Assembly: GCA_013368445.1 (NCBI GenBank)
Contig: JAACJO010000030.1
Coordinates: 393,501 to 457,500, forward strand
Reading direction: 5' to 3'
Origin: Leucocoprinus leucothites
Taxonomy: Eukaryota > Basidiomycota > Agaricomycetes > Agaricales > Agaricaceae
DNA length: 64,000 bases
Shown here: positions 38,574-51,032 of the stretch, one piece after another
Position numbering within the stretch: position 1 is the stretch's first letter
How the letters are laid out: every line of letters starts with the position of its first letter
Made by a program: the position numbers and the translations under genes
Notes under the pieces: generated by a model
The model's database searches: none
What the model saw: the letters and a program-made list of their open reading frames with translations, nothing else
What the model was told of the DNA's origin: nothing

Positions 38574-39212
38574 ACAAGCTCCGTCTAGAATAATATCGAT
38601 GATCGATCGTCCTTGTGTGTCTATGTCTGTGTCTAATGACTAGAATATATGTGTCCTCATTTACAACGTCATGCATGAAGTAACCCCGGTCCAGCCAGGC
38701 AAAGGTAGCCGAGTTCGACAGAACCTCTAACCCTAGATATGGATCATGAAATACTACGCAGTGGGGGTTGTTATTGTGCGACTCCAAGTTCTAAGCTCTT
38801 CAGGGGTTCTCCGAGCTACCTGGAAGTGTTACATCAACAGCACTGGTCCTACATTGATGCTTCTCGCCTGGCGCTTGGGGACGGCACTAACTAATTAACA
38901 ACCAACTCGATCGGCTGCGATAATCGCGCTGCTCTATTGTGTGGCGCAGCACCCAAAGCGGCTACCTCAAACCGAAAACAGCTACGGGCCTCTCCAAAAA
39001 TAAATCTTCGAGGATGTTCCCTGATAATTACCCCTCCCCACTACTATATCCGACGACTGAGAAGACGTCAAGCTGGGTCCCTAAATAGCTCATATGATTA
39101 CCAAGCTACAAAGCTCTTCCGCTCAATAAAAGGCTCGACGTCGCGCTTGAAAGCCATTCCACTACTTGACCTTGTACCAGCTCAAGCACGAACAACTCTC
39201 AATTGAATCCAA
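38574..39212. other. intergenic spacer between reductase copies A and B
   Basis: No gene recognised. An AATAAAAG sequence near 39125 lies about 85 bp before the next start and may act as its TATA element. Confidence 0.4.
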
Positions 39213-41157
39213 ATGGCCAACTCCCCGAAAAAGATTCCTTATGGTGAGTGTCGAGGATCACTAGTTGTAGACCCATTTGGTCGGCGGGCTTGTTACCGTA
39301 TATGATCGATAATCGCCCGTACATCGGCGTGAACATCGATAGTCATCTAAAGCCGATCTCACTGGTCTGCATAATGGCTAGCTTTATTCTGTGATCCGTA
39401 GTTCTCAAGACGGGGCGCTGACTATTGATGTGTTAAGTTCGCCTCGGCAACTCCGGCTTGAAGGTTTCCAGGTTTATCCTTGGGACGATGCAATACGGAG
39501 ACAAGCGCTGGCAGCCATGGGTCCTTGATGACCAGGCAGAAGTCACTCGCCATGTCAAGGCTGCGTATGTGACGTTCTTCCCCAAAATCACATTCCTCTC
39601 ATCAACCTGTCCATTCATAGATATGATGCTGGCATTCAGACCTTTGACACTGCTGACGTATGTCTTCACTTGCTCGTTGTTATATCGTGAACTTAATAAT
39701 ATTCACTACGATTGCTTATTAGGTTTACTCAAACGGTGTTTCCGAAATCCTGCTTGGAAATGCTATTAAGGAGCTCAAGCTTCCTCGTGAAGAGATCGTC
39801 GTCATGACCAAGGTGAGCATTTTACTTCCTTGCTAAATCTCAACCAATGTTGACATGGTCAACCTGCTACTAGTTGTACGAAACTATTGTCACCGACTTC
39901 AGCACCAACTTCATGATCACTGGGGAGAACCCCGATGAGCACGGTTATGTCAACCAACACGGATTGAGCAGGAAGGTACGGCTTACCCGAATTGCTAATA
40001 TCATTGATAGTGGCCTGAATACGAGTTCGTATGTTATAGCACATCTTCGACGGAGTCCAGTTGGCCCTCAAGAGGCTTCAGCTCGACTACATCGATCTCT
40101 TGCAGTGTAAGTTACGCCATCTGAACAAAGTTCACTTTTTCCCTGACACACTCCTGTAGGCCATCGCTTCGACCAAGACACACCCATCGAGGAGACGGTA
40201 AGTGTTAACCACCAACGGAAGCATAACAATCTTAGCTGAGCGCACTTATTTAGATGCAAGCCCTCCATGATGTCGTTAAGGCTGGATATGTTCGCTATAT
40301 CGGCATGAGCTCCTGCTACGCCTGGCAATGTATGTATTGAATGTCTCTCTCTCGAAAACTGGTGCTGATAATGAGAACCTAGTCTCTATCATGCAAAGTA
40401 AGCTCCTTGCACTGATCTTGCACAACACCGTTCATGATTAAACATCAACAGACTATGCCCTCACCCACCACCTCACGCCGTTCATCTCAATGCAGAACCA
40501 CTACAACCTTGTATACCGTGAGGAAGAGCGCGAGATGATCCCCACACTCAAGGTATGTATGATCGTCATACTTTGGCTAAATTTAGCATTGATCTAAATA
40601 TTTTTTACAAATAGCACTTCGGTGTCGGAATGCTGCCATGGTCCCCTATCGCTAAGGGACTTCTCACACGTCCTTTGACTGAGAAGACTACCAGAGGATC
40701 AACTGATTGGGCTATCACCAAGTACCTGGAAGGTCTCGGTACCGAACAGATCATCAAACGGTATGTATAAACTGCTGTTTCCTCCCAGGAGGTATGAAAA
40801 TAAGCTGACCTGTTCTCTGATAGCGTTGAGGAAGTCTCCAAGAAGCGTGGAATCACTATGGCTCAAGTTGCCGTTGCTTGGGTTCTCACCAAAGATCGTG
40901 GGTCTCCTTCGAGTTCTTTGATGAGACACTCCCCGCTAACAATTGCAATAGCTACTGCCTGCCCTGTCGTTGGTACTACCTCGCTCAAGAACCTTGATGA
41001 TCTCCTCGGTAAGTTTATATCGGTTGAGACAAAGGAATAAAAATACTTACCATTGGCGTCAATCTTCTCAGGCGCGGTGAACGTTGTTCTTACTCCCGAA
41101 GAGATGAAGTACCTGGAGGAGCCGTACCGCCCACAAGGCATCGTCGGTCACGCTTAA
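39213..41157 (+). CDS. aldo-keto reductase, tandem copy B
   Basis: Second copy of the tandem set, with the same intron positions as copy A. Starts MANSPKKIPY; the first intron (39244-39437, 194 nt) is unusually long for this locus. Then VRLGNSGLKVSRFILGTMQY, FDTAD (Asp), VYSNGVSEILLGNAIKELKL (Tyr), VVMTK (Lys), LLQCHRFDQDTPIEET (His), HDVVKAGYVRYIGMSSCYAW, NHYNLVYREEEREMIPTLK, GMLPWSPIAKGLLTRPLTEK, CPVVGTTSLKNLDDLLG and the end EEPYRPQGIVGHA. Catalytic residues are complete and no frame break was seen. Very similar to copy A, so a fairly recent duplication. Confidence 0.88.
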
Positions 41158-41566
41158 ACAGTTTACATTCGCATTTCTGTATCGTCACTACATACCAGCC
41201 TGTAAAATCATGAGAAATCAAATTTAGTCGAGCTGTTCAACAATACTGGGTCGCTGATTTTCAACGCTCTAAGTGTACCTTGAGAGCGTCTTTATTTTGA
41301 ATCACGGTCGTCACACCTCTGTATCAAACCTGGGCAACTTCGGAGGTTCAAACTTCACTCTCGATTGGGCTTCTCAGCGCGGCCACATAACATCGAACCG
41401 TGATTGTCATAGCTCATTCCAGGAGGATCGCTCTCAAGCGCAACTATCACGCACTGGTGCTATTTTTAGACATTGTCACGGTAGAAGGAGAAAGCCTGGA
41501 ATAATCGCCTGGACCTCTTCCAAAGCACTTCCTTTCCTTATCTACCATCACCTTCGTAGTACTCAG
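41158..41566. other. intergenic spacer between reductase copies B and C
   Basis: No gene recognised; must contain the copy C promoter. A 111-codon frame overlaps the copy C start but its translation is not protein-like. Confidence 0.4.
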
Positions 41567-43422
41567 ATGCCCGAAACGAAGAAACAGATGCCTTACGGTT
41601 CGTCTTGACTGTTATTTTGATTCGTCATTGGTATAGAATTTGATTGCAAGCATGAACAGTCCGGCTAGGCAACTCGGGTTTGAAAGTCTCGAGGGTTATC
41701 CTCGGTACTATGCAATGGGGTGATTCTCGTTGGTTCCCGTGGATCATTGAAGATGAACAAGAGGCGATTAGAACTATAAAGGCTGCGTAAGTGGGTTGGG
41801 ACCGCAGTCGTTGTCGTGCTTGGGGTTAATGAAGTTCCCACTCTTAGGTATGATGCTGGGATCCAGACTTTCGATACTGCAAATGTAGGCTTCGAGTATG
41901 ACTGTCGTTCTCCGATCCTTTTCTCACTGCTTCAATACGTGAATAGATTTATTCCAATGGGGCGTCTGAGGTCATCCTAGGCAAGGCGATCAAAGAGCTC
42001 CAGCTTCCTCGAGAAGAGATTGTGGTTATAACAAAGGTGATGCGTCAACTTGGTCTATATCAAGGTTCAAGTTATCGGATTAATGTTTGAATCATTTAGG
42101 TAAACGGCACAGTTGTCAGTAACTTCGAGACGAATTTCATCACGAATGGACTCAACCCGGACGAGCATGGCTATGTGAATCAACATGGACTAAGCAGGAA
42201 AGTGAGTATGGGAATTCTGTTAATTATAGAACTAAAGGACACCTCCAACGTCCCTGGTTCAATAGCATATATTTGACTCGATCAAACAAAGTCTTGAGAG
42301 GCTTCAACTTGATTATGTTGATCTTTTACTGTGTGAGTGTGGCACCGTTGCTATGCAATCGACGCAGACCAAGAGCGTACTTGATATAGGCCATAGATTC
42401 GATCGAAGTACCCCAATTGAAGAAACTGTAATGACTTAGTCGTTTATCCTCAATGAAAATGTAGCTGACCCAAATCCAGATGCAAGCTCTCCACGACGTT
42501 GTCAAGGCAGGATACGTTCGTTATATAGGGATGAGTTCGTGCTGGGCATGGCAATGTAAGTCCCTTGAGCCAATTGCACCCCACAGTTGTCCAAAATAAT
42601 ATCCCGATCTCACCGCCACTTGTAGTCTTAGCTATGCAGAGTAAGTTTCATTACAAAACTCTCTTTCTCGAAGAGATGGAATGACGGGGATGGCATACCA
42701 ATAGACTACGCCATTTCAAACAACCTTACGCCGTTTATTACGATGCAGAACCACTACAATCTTGTTTACCGCGAAGAAGAGCGCGAAATGATGCCTACTC
42801 TCAAGGTGCCTCCTGGTTCTACCACTCTCAGTTGGACTCATCGGCTCATGTCTACCATTTCCAAAACAGCATTTCGGCGTTGGTGCAATTCCCTGGGCTC
42901 CCTTAGCTCGTGGAATCCTAGCTCGCCCGCCTTCCAGCGACAAAACTAAGCGAGGAACTGTCGACCCTGCCGTTCACAGATACGACAATGCAGGTGGGAC
43001 TCAGGAAATCATAAACCGGTTTGTCAAATCTCTTAGATAAAAGATGGCTGGAATGGGTCCTGATGTGATTTTAGCGTTGAGGAGATAGCAAAGAAACGTG
43101 GAATTTCGATGGGTCAGGTCAGCCTTGCTTGGCTTTTATCCAAAGATGGTTGGTCTTCTCTCTCTCCTGGTATATCTGATAAGCATTGTCAGTGGCTAAC
43201 GATGAGCCTGGTGACACAGAGGTTGCTGCTCCGATCGTTGGTACGACGTCACTTAAGAATCTTGAAGATATTATTGGTATGTAGAGTCCTTGATCGCCTC
43301 TAGTCTGAATTCCGGTGACAGTGATACTGTCATTAGGAGCCACGTCGGTCACGCTTACAACAGAAGAAATCAAGTATCTTGAAGAACCTTATGTACCCCA
43401 AGCCATAATCGGACATACCTAA
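41567..43422 (+). CDS. aldo-keto reductase, tandem copy C (more diverged)
   Basis: Third member of the array. Starts MPETKKQMPY, then VRLGNSGLKVSRVILGTMQW and GDSRWFPWIIEDEQEAIRTI. The tetrad is kept: Asp in FDTAN, Tyr in IYSNG, Lys in VVITK, His in LLCHRFD. Then HDVVKAGYVRYIGMSSCWAW, HYNLVYREEEREMMPTLK, GAIPWAPLARGILARPPSSD, APIVGTTSLKNLEDIIG, and the end EEPYVPQAIIGHT. Intron positions match copies A and B. Differences cluster in the substrate-side loops (for example the segment after VVITK and the ARPPSSD region), so it probably has a different substrate. Start chosen because it gives the same short first exon as the other copies. Confidence 0.86.
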
Positions 43423-43842
43423 ATCGTATTGAGGGTGAGGTAGTGAATGACATGCAGGCTTATCCGCCCTTGATCAAAATATGGGGTTTACCTTGATAAA
43501 TATTAGCGAGAGTATAGGCGACCGGATAATACAAGTGACGTCCCAAGTCAATATTAGCCACCGTCCGCTACAAATGACGTGGAATGGTATCTTGATTTAC
43601 TCGGGTTCGATGAAACTCTGGACTTAATTAAAGGTGTCATGAGAGAATTGTAGCGATGTCATTCTACATTTTGAACTGCAACACATGAGTACTGCGCAAG
43701 GCATAGCACGGTCTAGTGGCAAAAGGCCGCTGACAATGAGCCTACCAAGCACGCTGTCAGTCATCGGTGTTCGATAGTCAGTCACCAGGTCAGCATCTGG
43801 TCACTGCTCAATTGTCAGCTGTCGATGCCGCCACTCTCTCCG
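43423..43842. other. intergenic, nothing recognised
   Basis: Convergent 3' flanks of reductase copy C and the small membrane-protein gene. No repeat or RNA gene seen. Confidence 0.4.
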
Positions 43843-44409
43843 CTAAACTCCTGGCCACTTCGCGAAATATAAACACCGCCATGTGAGGTAATAGTCTATG
43901 CGTATCGCTAGGTGAATAACGGTTCTTGGCAGGCTGTAATCAAGAAGAGTTGGGCTTACCGGAGCTCTTGGCTTTAGACGGTGACTGCCGCATTGTAGAG
44001 TATTAGAATCCCGGACGATTTTTCCAGGCGAACTCGACAAGTATACTTCAATGGAACAGCTAAACAAGAGGAGCAGTATCAACAACATCAAGAGGGGCGA
44101 AAGAAGAGAGAGAAAACGCACGCTAAGGTATACTCTTGGATAATAGGGTGTTTCCCCTCTTGCCCAAAACGAGATCGCAAGCCCAATAAATATGACATGC
44201 ACGAGCACCATCGCGATCATAAAAATCTCCAGCGACCTCCTTGAAGGACTTCTTCTTGGCCCTCCCCCGCTGCTCGACTCTAGATCACTCCCGAGTCGTT
44301 GTGGACGATCAGAGTTTGGTCGCGCGAGGTTTAGGTCATGGTGTTCGTCATTGGCGTCGTTTTCCATTGGGAGAGATATGGGTGTGGGCGAGACGAAGAA
44401 AATTGACAT
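43843..44409 (-). CDS. small hypothetical membrane protein
   Basis: Starts at 44409 (or an internal Met at about 44367) with an acidic/Ser-rich hydrophilic region (about 50 residues including SSGGGPRRSPSRRS). A membrane segment follows, EIFMIAMVLVHVIFIGLAIS. A second hydrophobic stretch (SLLSPLLMLLILLLLF) could be real or could be an intron, since a GTATACC donor precedes it and pyrimidine-rich acceptor sequence follows. No family recognised. It points towards reductase copy C. Confidence 0.4.
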   Translation of the reverse strand: MSIFFVSPTPISLPMENDANDEHHDLNLARPNSDRPQRLGSDLESSSGGGPRRSPSRRSLEIFMIAMVLVHVIFIGLAISFWARGETPYYPRVYLSVRFLSLLSPLLMLLILLLLFSCSIEVYLSSSPGKIVRDSNTLQCGSHRLKPRAPVSPTLLDYSLPRTVIHLAIRIDYYLTWRCLYFAKWPGV

Positions 44410-45365
44410 TGTGGGTGAGAATTTGTGAGTGGGTAGTTAGGAAAGGCCAGAGAATGGAAAAAAAAAGGAAGACGTGGAAATCGTGCGAAGCCGGGTTTAT
44501 ATCCGTGTAAGTACGTTGCTAGCGAAGAGACGATAGAATCATCTCCACCAACACTCCCGACATGGAAGAGCAGGAGGGTGTGAAGCAGAAACGATGGTCA
44601 GTGAGAGCAGAACGCTAGTAAGCAGCGCACGCATGATCCGAACCGATGGAAGGAAGAGCTCAGCGCTCGGACCAACAAACATCAACTGAGAACAGACAGG
44701 AACAGACTCCGACCTGTGGTCCCGTGCCAATTGAATCTGCAAATTTGAATATTTAACTGTTCCTACTGAGAGACAAACTGCGTCAAGTACTTGTATACCT
44801 TTCATCGCGATCATGCCTATGTTCATCTGCAGTCACTGGTACTGCCCTGCTCTTTTTTCTGTCGCTTTTCTGACACAATCGAAACAGTTTCGGGTCCTTA
44901 CACAACGGTAGTGAGCCAGAGTGAACCTTGTGATAAGTATTCTCATTAAGTCGATCATGCTTCATCTCCAGTAATAGTTACTGCACCGGGAATATATTTA
45001 GACGCTAGAGTATTGATCTGCTCCTCATCCTGAACAACCTGTAACTTACATTCCAAAACGGCTCAGCTGAGAGTAAAGTCGATCGCAGATGTCCAGCTAG
45101 CCTGCATGCGCGTGAATAAAAATTCCATTGATGTGCAGTTCCTGAACCTGAGAGGCTGATATCTCAACATGAGGCTCAAACAGTAGTCCACTTGCTCTTG
45201 CAGAATCCCGCGAAGCATATCCACCCTTTCTCGTCGGGGCAGCACGCGCATTTGAGAGCACCCTCATGCTCAACCTCCTAAACGTTCAATCATATGAGAT
45301 AAACCATCCAACGACCTGGGCAAGTCAAATACTCACCCGGGGCGCACCACACGCACCCAATAAAA
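44410..45365. other. intergenic, with one tiny secreted-peptide-like frame
   Basis: About 1 kb without a standard gene. At 44539-44634 (-) a 31-codon frame reads as a signal peptide plus a short Cys/Trp tail; see findings. A frame at 45063-45251 (-) has no features. Confidence 0.35.
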
Positions 45366-46314
45366 TCACGCACAATATACCCCCTCCATATCCACCACCT
45401 CTCCACCCCTAAATACCACATGCCCCTCACTTCTCCTCGCAAACAGTGGTAATTCACGAACGACGATTTTCTTCCTCGTCTTCCTCTCCTTCCTCTTCCT
45501 CTCCTGCGCCTTCTTCTCGTTCTTCGATGGTACCTCGTGCCCTGCGAGCCTCATGCTCGCACCTTCTACTTCTTTATCAGTACGGCCGGATGGTGGTGAT
45601 AGTACATGAATTTCTTCTCCACTCGGATTTTCATCCTCTATGCCAGGTGGTGGTGTTGGTGGTATGGAAGGTTCGGTGATTGAGGGTTTCCTATTCCGAG
45701 GTGCGGGTATTCTTCGAGTAGTAGAGCACTCTAAACAAGTATACGCCATACAATGCCCGAATGGTCCGCTTGCTGTCATTAATGAGAATGAGATCAACAC
45801 ACCACTCGGGGGTAATAATGAGATAGACGTACGTCGGACACGAACGCGCGCAGATAGACCTGGTACGAGGACACTTGAACATCCTTTACATAGTGTACGT
45901 TTCACACCTGGATCCCTAGATCGTCACCTTGAATAAGTACGAAGAAAGAGAAAGAAGCGAAAAACACCACATACATCTTGGTCGTAGTCTTCTGTCCAAC
46001 AGATTTCATCGTCTCAATATACACTCTCGCCAAATCGCTTCCATCCACCCTCTGCCTTCTCCTTCTTCTCCTCCCTCTCCTCCTCCCCTCGCGTGCTTCC
46101 CCTTCCCCCTCCTCCCGCCTCTGCTTTCCCTTCTTCAATATCCCTCCCTCGTGCTTCCCTCTCTCGAATCTTCACTTCCCCCCTCCTGACTCCCTCGCAA
46201 ACTCTCCAAATAAACACTCGCCTGCCACAAAAAATTCATGCGTTGCATAATATCTCTGTTCTGTACAGCATTCACACTCGGAATATTATTATCCTTGTTT
46301 TGTTTCTTCCCCAT
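45366..46314 (-). CDS. ribonuclease P/MRP protein subunit, Rpr2/Rpp21/Snm1 family
   Basis: Protein part of the nuclear RNase P (tRNA 5' processing) or RNase MRP (rRNA processing). The start at 46314 gives MGKKQNKDNNIPSVNAVQNR, then the family helix RDIMQRMNFLWQASVYLES. After an intron the second helix continues as DGSDLARVYIETMKSVGQKT. An intron then joins TTTKM to DPGVKRTLCKGCSSVLVPGL, the first Cys pair. The second pair is CMAYTCLECSTTRRIPAP, completing the four-Cys zinc site. The C-terminal part is Pro-rich, then basic (KAQERKRKERKTRKK) and ends RSEGHVVFRGGEVV. The acceptor chosen is GATCTAG at about 45917 because it alone gives the KMDPGVKRTLCKGC family sequence. Confidence 0.85.
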
Positions 46315-46967
46315 CGTGTCACTTATTTCGGAAGAGTGTGAAGAACGACGAGAGACGAGAATATATGACAATGATAAAAGAGCTCGACTCGATGTCTGTC
46401 ATTCAATCAGTGTGACAGAATCACGATTCGACGTGACACCACGCATCAAGCGCCCGGAATCCCGAAGAGATCTACGCTTCACCCCAACGCGGACTGACAA
46501 CTCCTTAACGCCAAACGCCAACACGCGCCTCAATTATAGTGCCATCACCGACCTGTCATACACCAACCCTGCAGCCCTCCAATGCCCCCAAGACGACCAT
46601 ATTGAAGTCTTCTCCTTTCCTTCCCTTCAAGTCAAGCGTGACCATCACTCAAAATTAAAACCTTGCGCTCGTTCATTCGCATGACGCTTCCACCAGTCTG
46701 GCTCTCCCTATTAATATAAACTCCCGAACGTGTGGCACCACCGAAAATCAATCAAGATCTTGATTCTCGAGGTTCCATCCTACCTCGTGGTAGTACCTTT
46801 CCATCTCAAGAACCTAACCCACACACAAACGATCCAAAAAACTCAATTACAGACAGTAATGTACCTTATATCATTAATAATAATACCAAGAAGAAAACGG
46901 CGAAAGGCCAAGTACGTATGTATCGCAAAACAACCAAGAAGCAAAAAAAAAAAACACTTTAATCACA
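46315..46967. other. intergenic, promoter of the Rpr2-like gene and 3' flank of the next
   Basis: A frame at 46238-46684 (+) begins with a hydrophobic, signal-like stretch but continues without protein-like composition and overlaps the Rpr2 start antisense. Not called as a gene. Confidence 0.4.
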
Positions 46968-49900
46968 TCACATATACCGCCCCATCGCCTCGTCCGAATT
47001 CAACCTCCTCAACAACCTCTGCGCTAAAAACACCTCCTCCAAATCCAACCCCTCCATCATAATACCCTCCCCTCGCTCCTCCTCCTGCACCTCATAATCC
47101 CTCGTCATTCGCCGGAACGGAATAGGCACAGGTGATCCGTTTCTCCTTCGCCTAGTATCGCCTGCAGACAACTTTCCGCTCTTCCTACTCATACTCGCAA
47201 CGTTCGTATTTGTTTCCTTCCTCCGCAAAGCACCACCCAAAACGTCATCATCTACTTGCATCGACTCTTCAAGCCCTCGAATCCCCAATCCCATCCCCAT
47301 CGATCGGGAGATCGACACTCCCAAAGACAAAGTCTCTAAAGGCGGACTAGGTGATCCAGGTCGTTCCGGTACATCCATACGCATCTGCATGCTAGACACC
47401 TCCCCGATGCTCTCATCCAAACCCTCAGTGTGATCATCAACCACGATTCTAGGCAACCTTCGACTGCTCATCATCCTCATAGGCATAGGGGAATCCGGCC
47501 TTTTCCTTCTCTTTCTCGTTGTCCTCTCTCTTCCTCTTGTCTTCTCGCTTTTCCTCACATCAGGACCATTCCCCGCAAAACTTGTAAGAATGGGAAGAGG
47601 AGGAACAGGCGGCAACTTGCCCCACTGTGCACTCGACTTCGTCATCCTTGTCCCATGCACCTCCTCATTCTCTTCACCACTCTCAGCCTCCCCCCACACC
47701 ACCTCCTTCATTTTTCCCTTTACACCGCCGGTGGTCCCATCGCACCCCGACCAATTCGTGCTCCCAGAATGTCCAAGATCAGAAACACTCGTCGTCCCAG
47801 CCGCCCCGCTACTCCCATTATGCCCGGCCACCCACTTTGGTAGTGTGAACCCTGGTGTAGGACTCGCGAATGGATCAGTGAGATCTACGAAATCAGCTAT
47901 ATCTCCAGTTTGTTGCTGTCCCGAATCTGCCGATGGTAATTGTTTCCTCTTGAATGTATCGTTATTAATATGAGTCGATGATGAAGACTTTGATTTGTTG
48001 GATGTAAACGGGTACCACTCCCAATCCGTCAATCCACTCGTGCTTGCGCTGCTCGCGGTGAATGTGGCTGGCGTCAACGTCGGCGTAGTCGGAATTATCG
48101 GTGACTTTGAAATCGAAATCGAACCCCAAGTTCCCGTCCTCTTATGTCCTTTCTTCCCTCTCTCACTTGCTTTCTCCTTCCCCCCTTCCCCAATCACGAT
48201 CGAATCCACATCCTCCCTTACTCCCTCCTCTACTACTTGTGATGTCGACTGCGAAAAAGATAACGTCCTGCCAGGATAATTAAATCTCCCCCTCATCAAC
48301 CTCTCTTTAAACTTCTCCGCCCTCCGCCACCCCCCGCTGCCTCCCAATCTCGGTGAAGGTAATTCTGGTGATCTCTGTGCCGAAGCTGATCTAGACCCAG
48401 AACCGAGAGGTAAAGATAAACTCATCGTCGATCTTGACTTTACCGGTCTTCTACCGATCCACGAAGCCGGACTCGAAAACGTCGGAGACCTCTGTGTCAC
48501 AGGCGTGGGCCAAATATGTGTGGGTGTGGGCGTGGGACTGCGACTTTCAGATGTAAAGAACACTCTTGGGTTCGTGATTCGGTCCTCTTCCAGTTCATCG
48601 ATCACATATCCTCGTCTACCATACGCCGACGAAGAAGGAAAAAATCCTCCGTGCCCTGGTTCAGAAACGGCAGTATCAACAACCTCGCCACTCATCGCAC
48701 ACGCGTATTCGTCTTGGTGGTATCGGTCATCGTCGACATCGATACCAGCAAAAAAATCGCGTACGGTAAGGTTTGGCTTTTCAGCGGGTGAGACCATGCC
48801 TATTCGGACTTGTTCTTCCTCTTCGTGAGTGTAGCTATAATCGACGGTGGATATAGGATTGATGATGGGGTCGTGATGAGCAGCAGGGTCGCTGGGAGTG
48901 GAAAGCCAATACGGTGGTGGAGGCAGAGGAGGAGGAGGAGCGCTACGAGTGCGAATACGAGCTCGTGGTGTATCAGGTGGACTTGGTAATTGCCCAAGGC
49001 CAAGCACAACCATCGAACTTGCCGAACCCGAATTAGCATTCGAGCTGTACGTGTGTAGAGGGAGCACAGGCAGCTCTATACCCTCATCATTAACGAACTG
49101 TAACTTATCCTCATCCTCTTGTGGTATAACATCGAGGCCAGGGTCTGGGGAAGGAGTGCGACAGCGCGAGTCACGACGACTAGCTCGAGGAGGAGACGAG
49201 AATGACGAAGACGAAGAAGCAAAGCGTCCATGTTGTTGCTGTTGACCTTGCTGAAGAGTCGAGCGAAGGAAAGGCAAATCTTGTAGTGGAGTCGGAGGTT
49301 CTTCCTCTCTCGACCCGACAGGAAACAGTCGCCTCAATTTGCTAAAGCCAAGATGCAGCACACCACGGCTAGGGATCGAAGACCCAAGACGAAGAAGGCG
49401 AGGGCCGCGCCGATGCCCAGAGCTACCAAGGACAAAGTCATCCGGACAATCACCGTTCTTAAGACCGACGCAAGGATCATGATGAGCACTAAGGCTATCA
49501 AGGATCATATCGTTATCACCAGAACGACTTCTTCCACCTGGAAGCTCGGCTCTAGCTTCGCCTTTGGCATAGTGAGGTTCTATGAGATCAGGATTCGGGT
49601 TCGGTAAGATGGTGTTATTTGATTGATCCTGTCGCTGTTGCTGCGAGATGGACACGGAAACGGAAATTGGAGTGCCTGGAGATACGGGACGAGTGCCATG
49701 AACTGATGGCAAGGTTAATGTGATAGAGAATGGGTAAGTGGGAACGTACGAGAAAATGCGAGTATAATTCCGCAGATGGAGAGAATTGTGAATACCGCTT
49801 GTATGCTCTTGAGGACCAGTGAGTCGGGGTCTGTGAAAGCGAGAACGAGGAGGAGAGAGAAGGAAAGAAGAGAGAAGAGCTGGGATGTGAGGAGAGTGAG

Positions 49901-50780
49901 AGCAATGTTTCTCGATCTCGCTTGAATGGATTGTGCGCGTTGTCTGATTGCAGAGCTTGCTGGTGCAGAGGATTCGACGTCGGCGGGATTAAACACCGTA
50001 CACGCAGATTCGGTAGAAGCAAGACGAGGATGTTTATACGCGGAGCAGCCGATAGAGCTATCGACTCGCTCGGGTTCATGTTTGTGCGTCTGTGAAGAGG
50101 AGGAAGGGAACGAAAGGACAGAAGAGGACGCAGGAGAAGGAAGGGGTGGTGGGATGAGAACCTGAGTTGGGACTGGGGCGGTGCGCAAGCGTAGTGGCTT
50201 TCGCTTCTTGAGTTTACTAGTGGTCGCCGTTGGATGTGGAGGAGAGAGGTGGACTCGGAGGATGTGCGTGAGGATTGGCAGAATAGAGAGTGTGAACAGC
50301 AGGAATAGGAGTGGTGGAATTATTGTTGGTATTGCGTTGACGAAAGGAGTTAGGATGCCGAACACGGTCGCTGGAAGATTATTGTTGTGAATATATGCGT
50401 GAATTTGAACGGTAATACGCACTGCAAAAGAGAACGGCGGAGAGAACAAAGACGTAACCTTTGGGTGCTTTGCGAAGCCATGGTGCAGGCGAGCTGTATG
50501 CATGGGCGAGATAAATGGTGGATACGCCAACTAGTGCATATAATTAGTCGTGTGGCGTTTGAATTGGTAAACACCTACCATGAGCGCAGAGGCACGCCTG
50601 AACAACCAGCTCAGCTTTCCGGGTCTTTGTTAGCTCAAGTATCCCAGAAGCAGTAACCAGCGTAGACAGGGAGACGATAGCCAAGGAGGACCAAAGGCAC
50701 AAATTCCGGTACCTGGCGAGGAGAGCCAAGGCGCAGAACGAGACCAGGAAGGCGAGGGCGGGCGGGAGAGCAGAAAGCAT
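46968..50780 (-). CDS. large membrane protein with long disordered cytosolic tail, function unknown
   Basis: The start at 50780 gives MLSALPPALAFLVSFCALAL; four small introns (for example GTAGGTG...CACTAG and GTGCGTA...TTCCAG) join in frame. The N-terminal ~350 residues hold several membrane segments (LWSSLAIVSLSTLVTASGIL, GVSTIYLAHAYSS, KGYVFVLSAVLFC, TIIPPLLFLLFTLSILPILT, ALTLLTSQLFSLLSFSLLLV, AVFTILSICGIILAFS), with a polar loop of about 110 residues between two of them. The last exon (from about 49712) encodes roughly 900 residues that are almost entirely low complexity: Ser/Pro/Arg-rich, with PPPPLPPPP, Gln and acidic runs. No catalytic or transport motif was recognised. It could be a plasma-membrane scaffold or receptor-like protein. 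The coding region itself looks sound and unbroken. Confidence 0.7.
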
Positions 50781-51023
50781 GGCAGGGGTGTATCTGGCAG
50801 AGACATGGCCTAGTATTTACTAGTCAAAACTCCCCGCGCCGCCCTCGGTGCTCGACCACGAAAAGGTTGTCCTACTCCCTTTTTCGACCTCGACCACTGT
50901 AGATCTCAAGCCCAGATCGGCATTCCCAAATCTGGACACCTCGCTCGGAGATTCCCCGGGACACTCCCATGACTCGGGGACAAATGGCAGTGCGCTTGTG
51001 TTTATGTGTGTAGTGGCAAGGTG

Positions 51024-51030
51024 TATATAA
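51024..51030 (+). promoter_or_regulatory. TATA box of the HAC1-like gene
   Basis: TATATAA lies 117 bp before the ATG at 51147. Because it directly touches the in-frame upstream ATG at 51030, that ATG is unlikely to be transcribed as the start, which favours 51147. Confidence 0.5.
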
Positions 51031-51032
51031 TG

